A stretch of DNA of 64,000 nt, from assembly GCF_002834145.1 (NCBI RefSeq), contig NZ_PHNT01000011.1:1-64000 (forward strand), read 5' to 3'. Positions 25,954 through 35,739 of this stretch are shown here, piece after piece; the first letter of the stretch is position 1, and the number at the start of each line of letters is the position of its first letter. Below the pieces are notes generated by a model. It had not been told where the DNA came from. It did not search any database and saw nothing but the letters and a program-made list of their open reading frames with translations. Position numbers and translations under genes: made by a program. The stretch comes from Roseovarius salinarum. Its GTDB lineage: Bacteria; Pseudomonadota; Alphaproteobacteria; Rhodobacterales; Rhodobacteraceae.

Positions 25954-26592
25954 CGCCGCCCCGGGAAAGCATGGGACATGGGAAACCGTGGGACACCGGC
26001 GCGGGAAACCGTGGGAACCGCGCCTGCCCAGGCCGAATCATGCATGGGAAAGCCGCGGGTCGGCCCGTGATTCACGCTTGAATCGCGCGGATTCCATGGT
26101 ATCTCGCCCCTCGTTCCCCGGTCTGGCGCGGAATTTCTGGGAATTCGCGGGAAATTTTTGCCGTTCCATTTCAGCACCACATATTGTGCTCATCAAATGG
26201 TATTCCGCAACTTCGTGGGAAAAATTGCCCGAAATTGCCACATCATATTGTCTCGGAGGGGGTGTCTGAACAAGATGATGTGGGTTCTTCGGGCAGAATT
26301 CTATTGATTTCCATGAATTCCCATGGCATCCCTGTATTCACGATGAGGACGGGACGAAGGGGCACGAAGAACCCCGCAACACAATCTCCCAAGTCAGGTT
26401 TCATACAGGCACCCGCTTCATCGCAAGAAGTTCCGGCGCGCGGGCGAGCAGACATCCCCCCAGGTGGCGCGCGCAGCCGGATACCCGCGCAGCGGGACGA
26501 GGGCGGCGGATTGGGCAGTGGCAGCAGCTCAATCCGCCGTTTCGTTTCCGGGGCGCGAAACAGCGGGGGCCGAGGAAAGGACCAGCTGGACA
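25954..26592 (+). other. 639-bp AT-rich leader region of the dcw cluster
   Basis: I see no gene here. The GC content falls clearly below that of the flanking genes, especially from about 26120 to 26350. The region holds repeated TGGGA/CGGGA words (see the entry at 25963-26153), the near-palindrome CACATATTGTG (26180-26190) and several A/T tracts. It must contain the mraZ promoter, whose exact position I cannot assign. Confidence 0.6.
25963..26153 (+). promoter_or_regulatory. Array of (T/C)GGGA repeats, candidate MraZ-binding boxes
   Basis: GGGA words begin at 25963/25973, 25980/25990, 26003/26013 and 26139/26149, each pair exactly 10 bp apart; a looser pair is at 26046/26057. The first three pairs share the form GGGAAA(G/C)C(A/G)TGGGA. 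In Escherichia coli MraZ binds direct TGGGN repeats separated by 5 bases (10-bp period) in front of its own operon, which matches this spacing. The upstream cluster begins 10 bp after the acetyltransferase gene, about 600 bp from mraZ. Confidence 0.65.
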
Positions 26593-27093
26593 GTGGTTCG
26601 ACGGTTCAGAGGCGAGAGCCACCACAAGGTGGACAGCAAGGGCAGGGTGTCGATCCCGGCCTCCTTTCGCCGAGTCCTCGAAGCGGGTGATCCCAACTGG
26701 ACCGACGGCCTCAACCCCGAGCTGGTGATCGTCTACGGCGACCACCGGCGCGACTACCTGGAATGCTACACGATGGAAGCGATCGGCGAGGTCGACGCCA
26801 AGATCGACCGGCTGCCGCGCGGCTCGATGGAACGCAAGATGCTTCAGCGCCTGTTCCACGGTCAGTCCTACCCCACCAACGTGGACGACACCGGCCGGCT
26901 GGTGCTGCCGGCCAAGCTGCGCCAGAAGATCGGGTTGGAGGACGAGGCGTTCTTCATCGCCGCCGGCGACACCTTCCAGATCTGGAAGCCAGAGACCTAC
27001 GAGGCCGAACAGGCCCGCACCGAGGCCTGGCTCGAGGACCTGCCCGACGACGTCGACCCGCTGGTCTTTCTCGACAAGGCGGAGGGGGAGTGA
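26593..27093 (+). CDS. mraZ: MraZ, transcriptional regulator of the dcw cluster
   Basis: 166 residues with two AbrB-like MraZ repeats: FRGESHHKVDSKGRVSIPASFR near the N-terminus and SYPTNVDDTGRLVLPAKLRQKIG in the middle. The paired DxxGR motifs are DSKGR and DDTGR. MraZ forms ring oligomers and binds the leader of its own operon, usually repressing it. I place the start at a GTG (26593) that gives MVRRFRGESHHKVD, preceded by GAGGAAAGGA; upstream in-frame starts would add residues unlike the family. Confidence 0.95.
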   Translation: MVRRFRGESHHKVDSKGRVSIPASFRRVLEAGDPNWTDGLNPELVIVYGDHRRDYLECYTMEAIGEVDAKIDRLPRGSMERKMLQRLFHGQSYPTNVDDTGRLVLPAKLRQKIGLEDEAFFIAAGDTFQIWKPETYEAEQARTEAWLEDLPDDVDPLVFLDKAEGE

Positions 27094-27096
27094 TCC

Positions 27097-28089
27097 ATGT
27101 CCGCCGCGGCCCGGACCGGTGACACCACGCCCCATGTTCCGGTTCTGCTGCGCCCGCTTCTGGACGCGGTGGCGCCGGTTGAGGGCACCTGGATCGACGG
27201 GACGATGGGCGCGGGCGGCTATACCCGCGGGCTGCTCGAATCCGGGGCGGCGCATGTCGTGGCGATCGACCGCGACCCGCAGGCGCTGGAGATGGCGCGC
27301 GGCTGGGCCGCGGCCTGGGGCAGCCGGCTGACGCTGGTGCGCGACGTGTTCTCGAACATGGACGCGCACGCGCAGGACGTGGCCGGCGTGGTGCTCGATC
27401 TCGGGGTGTCGTCGATGCAGCTCGACGCGGCCGCGCGCGGCTTTTCCTTCACCCGCGACGGGCCGCTCGACATGCGCATGAGCCAGCAGGGCGAAAGTGC
27501 CGCCGAGTTGGTCGCGCGGCTGGGCGAATCCGCGCTGGCCGACCTGCTGTTTCTCTATGGCGAGGAACGCGCGAGCCGCCGGATCGCGCGCGCGATCGTG
27601 CGCGCCCGTGCCGAGGCGCCGATCGAGACCACAGGTCAATTGGCGGAGATCATCGAGAAATGCCTGCCACGCCCGAAGCCGGGGCAGGCGCACCCCGCCA
27701 CCCGCAGTTTCCAGGCGATCCGCATCGCCGTGAACGACGAGTACCGCGAACTGGTGGGCGGGCTCGAGGCCGCCGAGCGCGCGCTGGCACCGACGGGCCG
27801 GCTGGCCGTCGTCACCTTCCATTCCATCGAGGACCGTATCGTCAAGCGGTTCCTGCAGGCGCGCTCGGGCGGGGGCGGCCGGGGAAGCCGCCATGCCCCC
27901 GAGATCGCCCGGGACGCGCCGCGCTTCACGCTGCCGCGGCGCAAGCCGATCGAACCCGACGCCGCCGAACTGGACGTCAACCCGCGTGCCCGCAGCGCGC
28001 GCCTGCGCGTCGCCGTGCGCACCGACGCGCCGGCCGGTCCGGTGGACCGCGACGCGCTGGGCATGCCCAGTCTGGAAGGAAAGAGATGA
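27097..28089 (+). CDS. rsmH: 16S rRNA (cytosine1402-N4)-methyltransferase
   Basis: 330 residues of the MraW/RsmH family. The family signatures are [13 protein letters not shown], the SAM site [61 protein letters not shown] and [13 protein letters not shown]. It methylates C1402 in the decoding centre of 16S rRNA. It starts 3 bp after the mraZ stop and its end overlaps ftsL (ATGA). Confidence 0.97.
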   Translation: MSAAARTGDTTPHVPVLLRPLLDAVAPVEGTWIDGTMGAGGYTRGLLESGAAHVVAIDRDPQALEMARGWAAAWGSRLTLVRDVFSNMDAHAQDVAGVVLDLGVSSMQLDAAARGFSFTRDGPLDMRMSQQGESAAELVARLGESALADLLFLYGEERASRRIARAIVRARAEAPIETTGQLAEIIEKCLPRPKPGQAHPATRSFQAIRIAVNDEYRELVGGLEAAERALAPTGRLAVVTFHSIEDRIVKRFLQARSGGGGRGSRHAPEIARDAPRFTLPRRKPIEPDAAELDVNPRARSARLRVAVRTDAPAGPVDRDALGMPSLEGKR

Positions 28090-28460
28090 TGCGCAGCCTG
28101 TTCTACATCACCTCAGCGCTCGCGGTGATCGCGCTGGCCTTCTGGGCCTACCGCGAGAACTACCGCACGCAACAGGTGCTCGCCGAAACCGAGGACCTGC
28201 AGCAGCAGATTTCCCGCGCGCGCCAGAGGCTGCGCGTGCTCAACGCCGAGTGGGCCTATCTGAACCGGCCCGACCGTCTGCGCGCGCTGGCCGAGATGAA
28301 CTTCGACAAGCTGGGGCTGTTGCCCTTGCAGCCGTCGCAGTTCGGCATGGCCGACCAGGTGGCTTTCCCCCGCCGCGACCGTCTGCCGGTGCGGCAGCGC
28401 CTGCCGATCAGCCAGCCGGTGGACGTCTCGAACATGGACCGGGCGGAGGCACAGGAATGA
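28086..28460 (+). CDS. ftsL: Cell division protein FtsL
   Basis: 124 residues with one N-terminal membrane helix ([19 protein letters not shown]), a periplasmic leucine-zipper-like coiled coil ([31 protein letters not shown]) and a proline-rich tail. FtsL, with FtsB and FtsQ, activates FtsW-FtsI for septal peptidoglycan synthesis. The sequence itself is poorly conserved; the call rests on topology and the position between rsmH and ftsI. Both ends overlap neighbouring genes by 4 bp. Confidence 0.9.
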   Translation: MMRSLFYITSALAVIALAFWAYRENYRTQQVLAETEDLQQQISRARQRLRVLNAEWAYLNRPDRLRALAEMNFDKLGLLPLQPSQFGMADQVAFPRRDRLPVRQRLPISQPVDVSNMDRAEAQE

Positions 28461-30244
28461 CCCGCGTCCCGCTGCGCCCGCTGCCCCGCGTTCTGGAGGC
28501 CCGAGAGAAGGGCGAGAACCCCGACTCCATCGAACGCGAGAACATCCGCCGCCGCAACGAGGCCACGCGCGACCGTGCCCGCGCCCGGGCCGAAAGCCGG
28601 CTGCTGGTGCTGGCCGGGCTGTTCGTCTGCGCCTTCGCCGTGATCGGCGGGCGGATGAGCGTGCTGGCCAGCTCCGAGCCGGCCGAACCGCGCGCCAGCG
28701 CCGCCGGCGCCGGTATCCTCGCGCAGCGTGCCGACATCGTCGACCGCAAGGGCCGCATCCTGGCCACGAACTTCGAGACCCACAGCCTCTACGCGCGGCC
28801 GCAGGACATGATCGAGCCGGCCCACGCCGCGCAGGAACTGGCCCGGATCTTCCCCGATCTGGAAGCCGCCCGGCTGACCGAGGCCTTCACAGGCAAGCGC
28901 CGCTTCATCTGGATCAAGCGCAAGATCAGCCCCGAGCAGAAGCAGGCCGTCCACGACATCGGAGAGCCGGGGCTGCTGTTCGGCCCGCGCGAGATGCGGC
29001 TGTATCCCAACGGGAAGCTGGCCGCGCACGTTCTGGGCGGGGCCAGCTTCGGCCGCGAGGGCGTGCATGCCGCGGAAGTGGTCGGCGCCGCCGGGGTGGA
29101 AAAGCATTTCGACGCCCGCCTGCGCGATCCCGCCCGCGGGCACGAGCCGCTGCGCCTGTCGCTCGACCTGTCGGTGCAGGCCGCCGTGGAACGCGTGCTG
29201 CAGGGCGGCATGGGCCTGATGAACGCGAAGGGTGCGGCAAGCGTCCTGATGGACGTGCACACCGGCGAGATCATCTCGATCGCGTCTCTGCCCGATTTCG
29301 ACCCAAACCGTCCGCCGCCGGCGACATCGGACGCCAAACCGGGCGACAGCCCGCTGTTCAACCGTGCGGTGCAGGGGCTTTACGAACTGGGCTCGACCTT
29401 CAAGATCTTCGCCGCCGCGCAGGCGCTGGAACTGGGAGTCGTGGAGCCGGGGACCATGATCGACACCTCCGGCCGGATCAGGTGGGGCGATTTCACCATC
29501 TCGGACATGTACGACCACGGAGAGGCGCTGTCGGTGGCCGACGTGATCGTCGAGTCATCGAATGTCGGCACCGCGCGCATCGCCAAGAAGATCGGCGCGG
29601 ACCGGCAACAGGATTTCATGCGCGCGCTCGGCCTGACCGAGCCGACGCCGTTCGAGATCGTCGAGGCCCGCGGGGCCAAGCCGTTGCTGCCCGCGCGCTG
29701 GTCCGAGCTTTCGGCGATGACGATCTCCTTCGGGCACGGCATCTCGGTCAGCCCGCTGCACCTTGCGGCGGCCTATGCCACCATTGCCAACGGCGGCCGG
29801 CAGATCACGCCGACGCTGCTGCGCCGCGACACGGCCCAGCAGGGCACGCGCGTGCTGTCGCCCGAAACCGCAAGGGCCGCGCGCAGGATGCTGCGCCGCG
29901 TGGTGGCCGACAAGGCGGGCACGGCGAACATGGCCGAGGTCGCGGGCTATGCCGTGGGCGGCAAGACCGGCACCGCCGACAAGCCCAAGCCCACCGGCGG
30001 CTATTACGAGGACCGGGTGATCGCCACCTTCGCGTCGATGTTCCCGGCGCACGACCCGCGCTTCGTGCTGGTGGTGATGCTCGACGAGCCGGTGGAAACC
30101 TCGGGCGAGGAGCCGCGCCGCACCGCCGGCTGGACGGCGGTGCCCGTGGCGGCCGAGATCATCCGCCGCGTCGCGCCGCTGCTGGGCCTGAGACCCGAGA
30201 TTGAACCCCGGGCAGCGACTGATATAACGCTCACGTCGAACTAG
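28457..30244 (+). CDS. ftsI: Peptidoglycan D,D-transpeptidase FtsI (PBP3)
   Basis: 595 residues: a basic cytoplasmic tail, one membrane helix (LLVLAGLFVCAFAVIGG), the pedestal domain with RADIVDRKGRILA, and the transpeptidase domain. The active-site motifs are S313-T-F-K316 (LGSTFK), S367-S-N369 (SSNVG) and K503-T-G505 (GKTGTAD). It cross-links septal peptidoglycan during division and is a beta-lactam target. Overlaps ftsL by 4 bp. Confidence 0.97.
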   Translation: MTRVPLRPLPRVLEAREKGENPDSIERENIRRRNEATRDRARARAESRLLVLAGLFVCAFAVIGGRMSVLASSEPAEPRASAAGAGILAQRADIVDRKGRILATNFETHSLYARPQDMIEPAHAAQELARIFPDLEAARLTEAFTGKRRFIWIKRKISPEQKQAVHDIGEPGLLFGPREMRLYPNGKLAAHVLGGASFGREGVHAAEVVGAAGVEKHFDARLRDPARGHEPLRLSLDLSVQAAVERVLQGGMGLMNAKGAASVLMDVHTGEIISIASLPDFDPNRPPPATSDAKPGDSPLFNRAVQGLYELGSTFKIFAAAQALELGVVEPGTMIDTSGRIRWGDFTISDMYDHGEALSVADVIVESSNVGTARIAKKIGADRQQDFMRALGLTEPTPFEIVEARGAKPLLPARWSELSAMTISFGHGISVSPLHLAAAYATIANGGRQITPTLLRRDTAQQGTRVLSPETARAARRMLRRVVADKAGTANMAEVAGYAVGGKTGTADKPKPTGGYYEDRVIATFASMFPAHDPRFVLVVMLDEPVETSGEEPRRTAGWTAVPVAAEIIRRVAPLLGLRPEIEPRAATDITLTSN

Positions 30245-30262
30245 CGGCCCGGGGGGCGGACA

Positions 30263-31750
30263 TTGGCGGCGGGGCAATCGAAATCACTGGCGGACCTGGG
30301 GCTGACGGCCCAGGGCGGGCGCCGCGCCGAGATCACCGGCCTGGCGGTGGACAGCCGCAACGTCAAGCCGGGCTTCCTGTTCGCCGCGCTGCCGGGCACG
30401 CGCGTGCACGGCGGCGAATTCATCCAGTACGCCCTGCGGATGGGCGCGGCGGCCGTGCTGACGGATGCCGAGGGCGCGCGCGTGGCCGCGGAGGTGCTTT
30501 CCGACAGCGACGCCGCGCTGGTCCTGGCCGAGGATCCGCGCCAGGCGCTGGCTTATGCCGCGGCGCTGTGGTTCGCCGAGCAACCCGACACCGTCGTGGC
30601 GGTGACCGGCACCAACGGCAAGACCTCGGTGGCGCATTTCACCCGCAGGATCTGGGCGGCGCTGGGCCTGTCGGCGATCAGCGTCGGCACCACCGGCATC
30701 GAGGGCGCCTTCGAGGCGCCATTGTCGCACACCACGCCCGAACCGATCACGCTGCACCGTTTCCTGTCCGCCGCGGCGGCCGCCGGGGTGACCCATGCGG
30801 CGCTGGAGGCCTCCAGCCACGGGCTGGAACAGCGGCGCGTGGACGGGGTGCACCTGGCCGCCGCGGCGTTCACCAACATCAGCCAGGACCACCTGGATTA
30901 CCATCCGAGCTTCGAGGCCTATTTCACCGCCAAGGCCGGCCTGTTCGCCCGCGTTCTTCCCGACGATGGCGTCGCGGTGGTCAACACCGACGATCCCAAG
31001 GGCGATGACGTGGCCAGCATCGCCCGTGCCCGCGGGCAAACGCTCATCACCGTCGGTCGGGATGCCGACGCCAGCCTGCATCTGCAGGCGCAGCGGTTCG
31101 AGCCGGCAGGACAGACGCTGCGCTTTGCCTGGAAGGGCTGCACGCACCAGGTCGCGCTGCCGCTGATCGGCGGCTTCCAGGCCGAGAACGTGCTGCTGGC
31201 GGCGGGGCTGGCCATCGGCGCGGGTGCGGATGCCGAGCGGGTGTTCGAGGTCCTGCCCGACATGCAGACGGTGCGCGGCCGCATGCAGCTGGCCGGGCGG
31301 CGCGAGAACGGCGCGGCGGTCTTCGTCGACTACGCCCACACCCCGGCGGCGGTGGCCACTGCGCTCGGGGCGCTGCGCCCGCACGTGATGGGCAGCATCG
31401 TCGCCGTGGTGGGCGCGGGCGGCGACCGCGACCGCGACAAGCGTCCGCTGATGGGCCGCGCGGCGGCCGAGAATGCCGACGTGGTGATCGTGACCGACGA
31501 CAACCCCCGCTCGGAGGACCCGGCGGCGATCCGTGCCGCGGTGATGGAAGGCTGCCCCGACGCCCGCGACGTCGGCGACCGGGCCGAGGCGATCCTGCGC
31601 GCGGTCGACGCGCTGGGGCCGGGCGATGCGCTGCTGATCTGTGGCAAGGGCCACGAGACGGGGCAGGTCGTGGGCGACGACGTGCTGCCCTTCGACGATG
31701 CCGAGCAGGCCAGCGTGGCGATCGCGGCGCTCGACGGGGGCAGGGCATGA
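30263..31750 (+). CDS. murE: UDP-MurNAc-L-Ala-D-Glu:meso-diaminopimelate ligase
   Basis: 495 residues of the Mur ligase family: ATP site VTGTNGKTSVAHF, TTPEPITLHRFL, the carbamylated-lysine region YFTAKAGLF and DYAHTPAAV. The DNPRSEDP motif in the C-terminal domain is the one associated with meso-diaminopimelate rather than lysine specificity. The start appears to be a TTG at 30263 (MAAGQSKSLADLGL) with GGGGGGCGGA upstream. Overlaps murF by 4 bp. Confidence 0.96.
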   Translation: MAAGQSKSLADLGLTAQGGRRAEITGLAVDSRNVKPGFLFAALPGTRVHGGEFIQYALRMGAAAVLTDAEGARVAAEVLSDSDAALVLAEDPRQALAYAAALWFAEQPDTVVAVTGTNGKTSVAHFTRRIWAALGLSAISVGTTGIEGAFEAPLSHTTPEPITLHRFLSAAAAAGVTHAALEASSHGLEQRRVDGVHLAAAAFTNISQDHLDYHPSFEAYFTAKAGLFARVLPDDGVAVVNTDDPKGDDVASIARARGQTLITVGRDADASLHLQAQRFEPAGQTLRFAWKGCTHQVALPLIGGFQAENVLLAAGLAIGAGADAERVFEVLPDMQTVRGRMQLAGRRENGAAVFVDYAHTPAAVATALGALRPHVMGSIVAVVGAGGDRDRDKRPLMGRAAAENADVVIVTDDNPRSEDPAAIRAAVMEGCPDARDVGDRAEAILRAVDALGPGDALLICGKGHETGQVVGDDVLPFDDAEQASVAIAALDGGRA

Positions 31751-33189
31751 CGCTGTGGACCGCGACCGACGCGGCGGCGGCCACGGGCGGGCGCGCCACC
31801 GGCGACTGGCAGGCCACGGGCGTGTCCATCGACACCCGCACGCTGGCCCCGGGCGAACTGTTCGTCGCGCTGACCGCGGCACGCGACGGGCATGACTTCG
31901 TGGCCGATGCGCTGGCGCGGGGCGCGGCGGCGGCGATGGTCTCGCGCGTGCCCGAGGGGGTGGCGCCGGACGCCCCCCTGCTGATGGTCGATGACGTTCT
32001 GGCCGGGTTGACGGCGCTGGGCGCGGCAGGCCGCGCCCGCAGCGCCGCGCGGGTCGTGGCCGTGACCGGCTCGGTCGGCAAGACCTCGACCAAGGAAATG
32101 CTGCGCGCGGCGCTGCACCGGCAGGGCCGGACCCACGCGGCCGAGGCCAGCCACAACAATCACTGGGGCGTGCCGCTGACGCTGGCGCGGCTGCCCGCCG
32201 ACGCCGAGTATGCCGTCGTCGAGATCGGCATGAACCACCCCGGCGAGATCGCGCCGTTGTCGCGGCTGGCGCGCCCGCACGTGGCGATCGTGACCAGCGT
32301 GGCCGCCGCCCATCTGGAGGCCTTCGACGACCTCGCGGGGATCGCCCGCGAGAAGGCATCGATCTTCGAGGGGCTGGAGCCCGGTGGGGCGGCCGTCCTC
32401 AACGGTGATCTCGAGACCACGCCGATCCTGCGGGCGAAGGCCGCCGCCCACGCCGACCGGGTGATCGACTTCGGCGCGGCACCGGGCAATCACCACCGGC
32501 TGACGCGGGTGGACATCCACGATGCCGTCACGGTGGGGCACGCGCTGGCCTGGCGCACGCCGCTGGTCTACAAGGTCGGGGCGCCGGGGCGGCACCTTGC
32601 CGTCAACGCGCTGGCGGTGCTGGCGGCGGTGTGGTGGCTGGGCGCGGACCGGGCGCTGGCGATCGCGGAGCTGGGCCGCTGGCAGCCGCCCGGCGGGCGC
32701 GGCACGCGCGAAACCGTCGCGCTGGACCCGTCGGACGAGGCCATGAGCTTCGACCTGATCGACGACGCCTTCAACGCCAACCCCGCGTCGATGGCCGCCG
32801 CGCTGGAGGTGCTGGCCGCCGCGCGCCCGCGCGACGACGTGGGCCACGTCGCCCGCGGCCGGCGCATCGCCATCCTTGGCGACATGCTGGAGCTGGGCGA
32901 GACCGAGGCGGCGCTGCACGCCGCGCTGGCCGAGCTGCCGGAGATGGACCGGCTGAGCGTCGTGCATTGCGTCGGCCCGCGCATGAAGGCCCTGTGGGAC
33001 GCCCTGCCCGAGGCGCGGCGGGGCCGCTGGGTGGAACATGCCGACGATCTGGCCGGCCGCCTGCACGGTATGGTAGACGCGGGCGACGTCGTGCTGGTCA
33101 AGGGCTCGAAGGCGAGCCTGGTCAGCCGGCTGGTCGATGAACTGCGCCGCACGGACCGCGCCGCGCGCCGCGCCCAAGGGGGACGCTGA
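31747..33189 (+). CDS. murF: UDP-MurNAc-tripeptide:D-Ala-D-Ala ligase
   Basis: 480 residues: N-terminal substrate domain (GVSIDTRTLAPGELFVAL), ATP site VTGSVGKTSTKEML, EASHNNHWGVPLTLAR, IGMNHPGEI and the C-terminal DDAFNANPASM and LGDMLELG motifs. It adds D-Ala-D-Ala, completing the UDP-MurNAc-pentapeptide. Its TGA is directly followed by the mraY ATG. Confidence 0.97.
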   Translation: MTLWTATDAAAATGGRATGDWQATGVSIDTRTLAPGELFVALTAARDGHDFVADALARGAAAAMVSRVPEGVAPDAPLLMVDDVLAGLTALGAAGRARSAARVVAVTGSVGKTSTKEMLRAALHRQGRTHAAEASHNNHWGVPLTLARLPADAEYAVVEIGMNHPGEIAPLSRLARPHVAIVTSVAAAHLEAFDDLAGIAREKASIFEGLEPGGAAVLNGDLETTPILRAKAAAHADRVIDFGAAPGNHHRLTRVDIHDAVTVGHALAWRTPLVYKVGAPGRHLAVNALAVLAAVWWLGADRALAIAELGRWQPPGGRGTRETVALDPSDEAMSFDLIDDAFNANPASMAAALEVLAAARPRDDVGHVARGRRIAILGDMLELGETEAALHAALAELPEMDRLSVVHCVGPRMKALWDALPEARRGRWVEHADDLAGRLHGMVDAGDVVLVKGSKASLVSRLVDELRRTDRAARRAQGGR

Positions 33190-34272
33190 ATGCTCTACTG
33201 GTTGACCCTGCTGTCGGACGGCGGCGACGTCTTCAACCTGTTCCGTTACATCACCTTCCGCGCCGGGGGCGCGTTCCTGACGGCGCTGCTGTTCGGCTTC
33301 CTGTTCGGCCCGCCGCTGATCAACGTGCTGCGCCGCCGGCAGGGCAAGGGCCAGCCCATCCGCCATGACGGCCCCGAGACGCATCTGACCAAGACGGGCA
33401 CGCCCACCATGGGCGGGCTGCTGATCGTGGGCGCGCTGGTGACCTCGACGCTGCTCTGGGCGCGGCTCGACAACCCCTTCGTCTGGCTGGTGCTCTTCGT
33501 CACCGTGGCCTTCGGCGCCATCGGCTTCGCCGACGACTACGCCAAGGTGTCCAAGCAGACGGCCTCGGGCGTGCCGGGCAAGCTGCGGCTGCTGCTGGGC
33601 TTCGCGATCTCGGCGGTGGCGGGCTACTGGGCGACGGCCTACCACCCCGAGGCGCTGCAGGACCGGCTGGCGCTGCCGGTGTTCAAGGACACGCTGATCT
33701 ACATGGGCTATCTCTTCGTGCCCTTCGCCACCATCGTCATCGTCGGCGCGGCCAACGCCGTGAACCTCACCGACGGGCTGGACGGGCTGGCGATCATGCC
33801 GGTGATGATCGCCGCGGCCACGCTGGGCATCATCGCCTACACCGTGGGGCGGGTGGACTTCACCGACTACCTCGACCTGCACTACGTCCCCGGCACGGGG
33901 GAGCTTCTGATCTTCACCGCCGCGCTGTTCGGCGGCGGGCTGGGGTTCCTGTGGTACAACGCCCCGCCCGCGGCGGTGTTCATGGGCGACACCGGCAGCC
34001 TCGCGCTGGGCGGCTCGCTGGGCGCGATCGCCGTGGCCGCCAAGCACGAGATCGTGCTGGCCATCGTCGGCGGGCTGTTCGTGGCCGAGGCGCTGAGCGT
34101 GATCGTGCAGGTGCTCTACTTCAAGCGCACCGGCAAGCGGGTGTTCCTGATGGCCCCCATCCACCACCACTACGAGAAGAAGGGCTGGGCCGAACCCCAG
34201 ATCGTCATCCGCTTCTGGATCATCGCCCTGATCCTCGCGATGATCGGGCTGGCGACGCTCAAGGTGCGGTGA
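33190..34272 (+). CDS. mraY: Phospho-MurNAc-pentapeptide transferase
   Basis: 360 residues with ten predicted membrane helices. The catalytic loops are [45 protein letters not shown] and the C-terminal [13 protein letters not shown]. It transfers phospho-MurNAc-pentapeptide to undecaprenyl phosphate to make lipid I. It is the last contiguous gene of this dcw segment; murD follows only after a 1.5-kb interval. Confidence 0.98.
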   Translation: MLYWLTLLSDGGDVFNLFRYITFRAGGAFLTALLFGFLFGPPLINVLRRRQGKGQPIRHDGPETHLTKTGTPTMGGLLIVGALVTSTLLWARLDNPFVWLVLFVTVAFGAIGFADDYAKVSKQTASGVPGKLRLLLGFAISAVAGYWATAYHPEALQDRLALPVFKDTLIYMGYLFVPFATIVIVGAANAVNLTDGLDGLAIMPVMIAAATLGIIAYTVGRVDFTDYLDLHYVPGTGELLIFTAALFGGGLGFLWYNAPPAAVFMGDTGSLALGGSLGAIAVAAKHEIVLAIVGGLFVAEALSVIVQVLYFKRTGKRVFLMAPIHHHYEKKGWAEPQIVIRFWIIALILAMIGLATLKVR

Positions 34273-34476
34273 GGGGGCCTGAGTTTGCTAGGAGTGCGGG
34301 AAAGCGATCGGCAAAGCCGATTGCGGCCGCACAGGCCGGACCCCTGCCACCCCCTTACAAAATCGCGTTAAACGGGTATGGTCGAGACAAATGACCAGTG
34401 ATATGGAGATCACGGATTGGACGGGCCGGAAAACCCCGACCGGGTCAGGCGTTTCGCGCGCCGGTATAAGCAATGC

Positions 34477-35112
34477 ATGGGGGGGGCAAAAATTAGGTCA
34501 TTCGTTATTGTCGCGGCTGCTGCGGCAACCTTGGCTGGCTGCAAGGCCGACGAGGTCGAAATCGACTTGACCGGAAGCGCCGTCGCCGCCGCCGCATCGG
34601 GCGACCACCGCATGGTCGACTTTGAAGCCGAGTTTTCCAATTTCGGTGAAATTGACGACGAGCAGCGCGCCGACATGAAGACGGTCGAGAACATCATAGC
34701 TAAACATGTTAGTGTCGACGATTTCGAGGTCGAGCAGACGGATATGGGCTTCGAGGTTGCCGTCGAAGGGCAAATCCCAATGACCTCGGACCCCGACACA
34801 GCGGACCCGTGGTTCATACTCGTGCAGCCTTCTGACGTGTTTCCCGAAACCCTGCGCGTGCAAGTGGTAAACGGCAGCGATTTCGACGTCCTCGGCGACG
34901 AAGTGCAGCAGGTCAATTTCATGCTCGCGCCCGATGCATCCCAGCCCACACAGATTCGGCTGGAGGCCGACGGCATGGATGTCCTGGCGCCGGCGGCGCA
35001 GGTCGATGGCCGTTATCACCTGCTGTGGCGCGGCACCGTGACCGACAGGATTCGCATGACCTTCAAGGGCGGCGCCTACGACTCCATCGGAGCAGGTTTC
35101 TTCGTTCGTTAA
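34477..35112 (+). CDS. Predicted lipoprotein of unknown function, inserted between mraY and murD
   Basis: 211 residues from the ATG at 34477 (MGGAKIRSFVIVAAAAATLAGC), which gives a lipoprotein signal peptide with lipobox LAGC. The mature part is acidic and beta-rich (DEVEIDLTGSAVAAAASGDH, GFEVAVEGQIPMTS, YHLLWRGTVTDRIRMTFKGG) with no family I recognise. An upstream in-frame TTG at 34417 would hide the signal peptide. Base composition is lower in GC than its neighbours, and it interrupts the conserved mraY-murD order, suggesting later acquisition. Confidence 0.65.
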   Translation: MGGAKIRSFVIVAAAAATLAGCKADEVEIDLTGSAVAAAASGDHRMVDFEAEFSNFGEIDDEQRADMKTVENIIAKHVSVDDFEVEQTDMGFEVAVEGQIPMTSDPDTADPWFILVQPSDVFPETLRVQVVNGSDFDVLGDEVQQVNFMLAPDASQPTQIRLEADGMDVLAPAAQVDGRYHLLWRGTVTDRIRMTFKGGAYDSIGAGFFVR

Positions 35113-35739
35113 GCCGGTAGAAATACGCTGATCCACGGCACCCAAGCCCGGCCCGGTGCCGCGCTTTGTCATGTGTCCGGCCAAGCCTGCGGTGAGTGCG
35201 CCAGACCGACACGCGGCGGACCGGCATCTGGTGCGCATCGGCGATTTCCAGCGCCGGATCGTCTCGCGAGGGATCGGGCCTCGCGGCCATCCGCGCCGCG
35301 CTCCAGCCCCGCAACTGGACAAGCTTGCCATGCCCGCCGCCATTGCCCTGAAGGCGCGGGGGGCGGTATGCGGAGGCCGAGGGGCTTTTCCGGCAGGCGC
35401 TGGAGGTCACCCGCGCGACCCTCGGGGAGGGGCACCCGGAGTATGCCAAGAACCTCGGCAATCTCGGGCGGTTGCTGGGGCAGACCGGGCGCGTGGCCGA
35501 GGGGCGCGGGATGCTGGAGCAGGCGCTGGAGATCTTCCGCGCCGCGCTGCCCGCCGATCATCCGCATATCGCCGAAACGCAGCGCCGCCTCGCCGATCTG
35601 CCCGGCGACTGATCCCTGCGCGGCACCGGCGCGGGGCCGACACGAGACCGACGCGATACCGACGCCGCCCCCGCCCTCTGGCCAAGGCGCGCGCGATGGG
35701 CTAGCGAAGGGGCGGAGGGGCAGGACAAGGGGCCAGGCG
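35113..35739 (+). other. 627-bp interval between the lipoprotein gene and murD
   Basis: Apart from the TPR remnant at 35315-35612 I find nothing translatable. The first 200 bp show high-GC sequence in which no frame has a plausible start and protein-like composition; it may be further debris of the TPR gene. A GGCGGAGGGGCAGGACAAGG stretch before murD includes its ribosome-binding site. Confidence 0.5.
35315..35612 (+). pseudogene. Remnant of a TPR (kinesin-light-chain-like) protein with a frameshift
   Basis: Reading [16 protein letters not shown] (35315-35362) and then, after skipping one G of the six-G run at 35358-35363, [20 protein letters not shown] and onward to LADLPGD and TGA (35610-35612) reconstructs two or more TPR units of the kinesin-light-chain type ([38 protein letters not shown]). 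Without the shift the first frame loses all TPR character. There is no start codon with a signal sequence or ribosome-binding site. It looks like the 3' end of a decayed gene; a base-calling error in the G run is possible. Confidence 0.7.

Noticed and set aside
26464-26592. N-terminal extension of MraZ by 43 residues
   Set aside because: The extension is unlike the family; the GTG at 26593 gives the standard start and has a purine-rich ribosome-binding site.
34417-34476. Upstream TTG start for the dcw lipoprotein
   Set aside because: It would place 20 charged residues before the signal peptide and abolish lipoprotein export.
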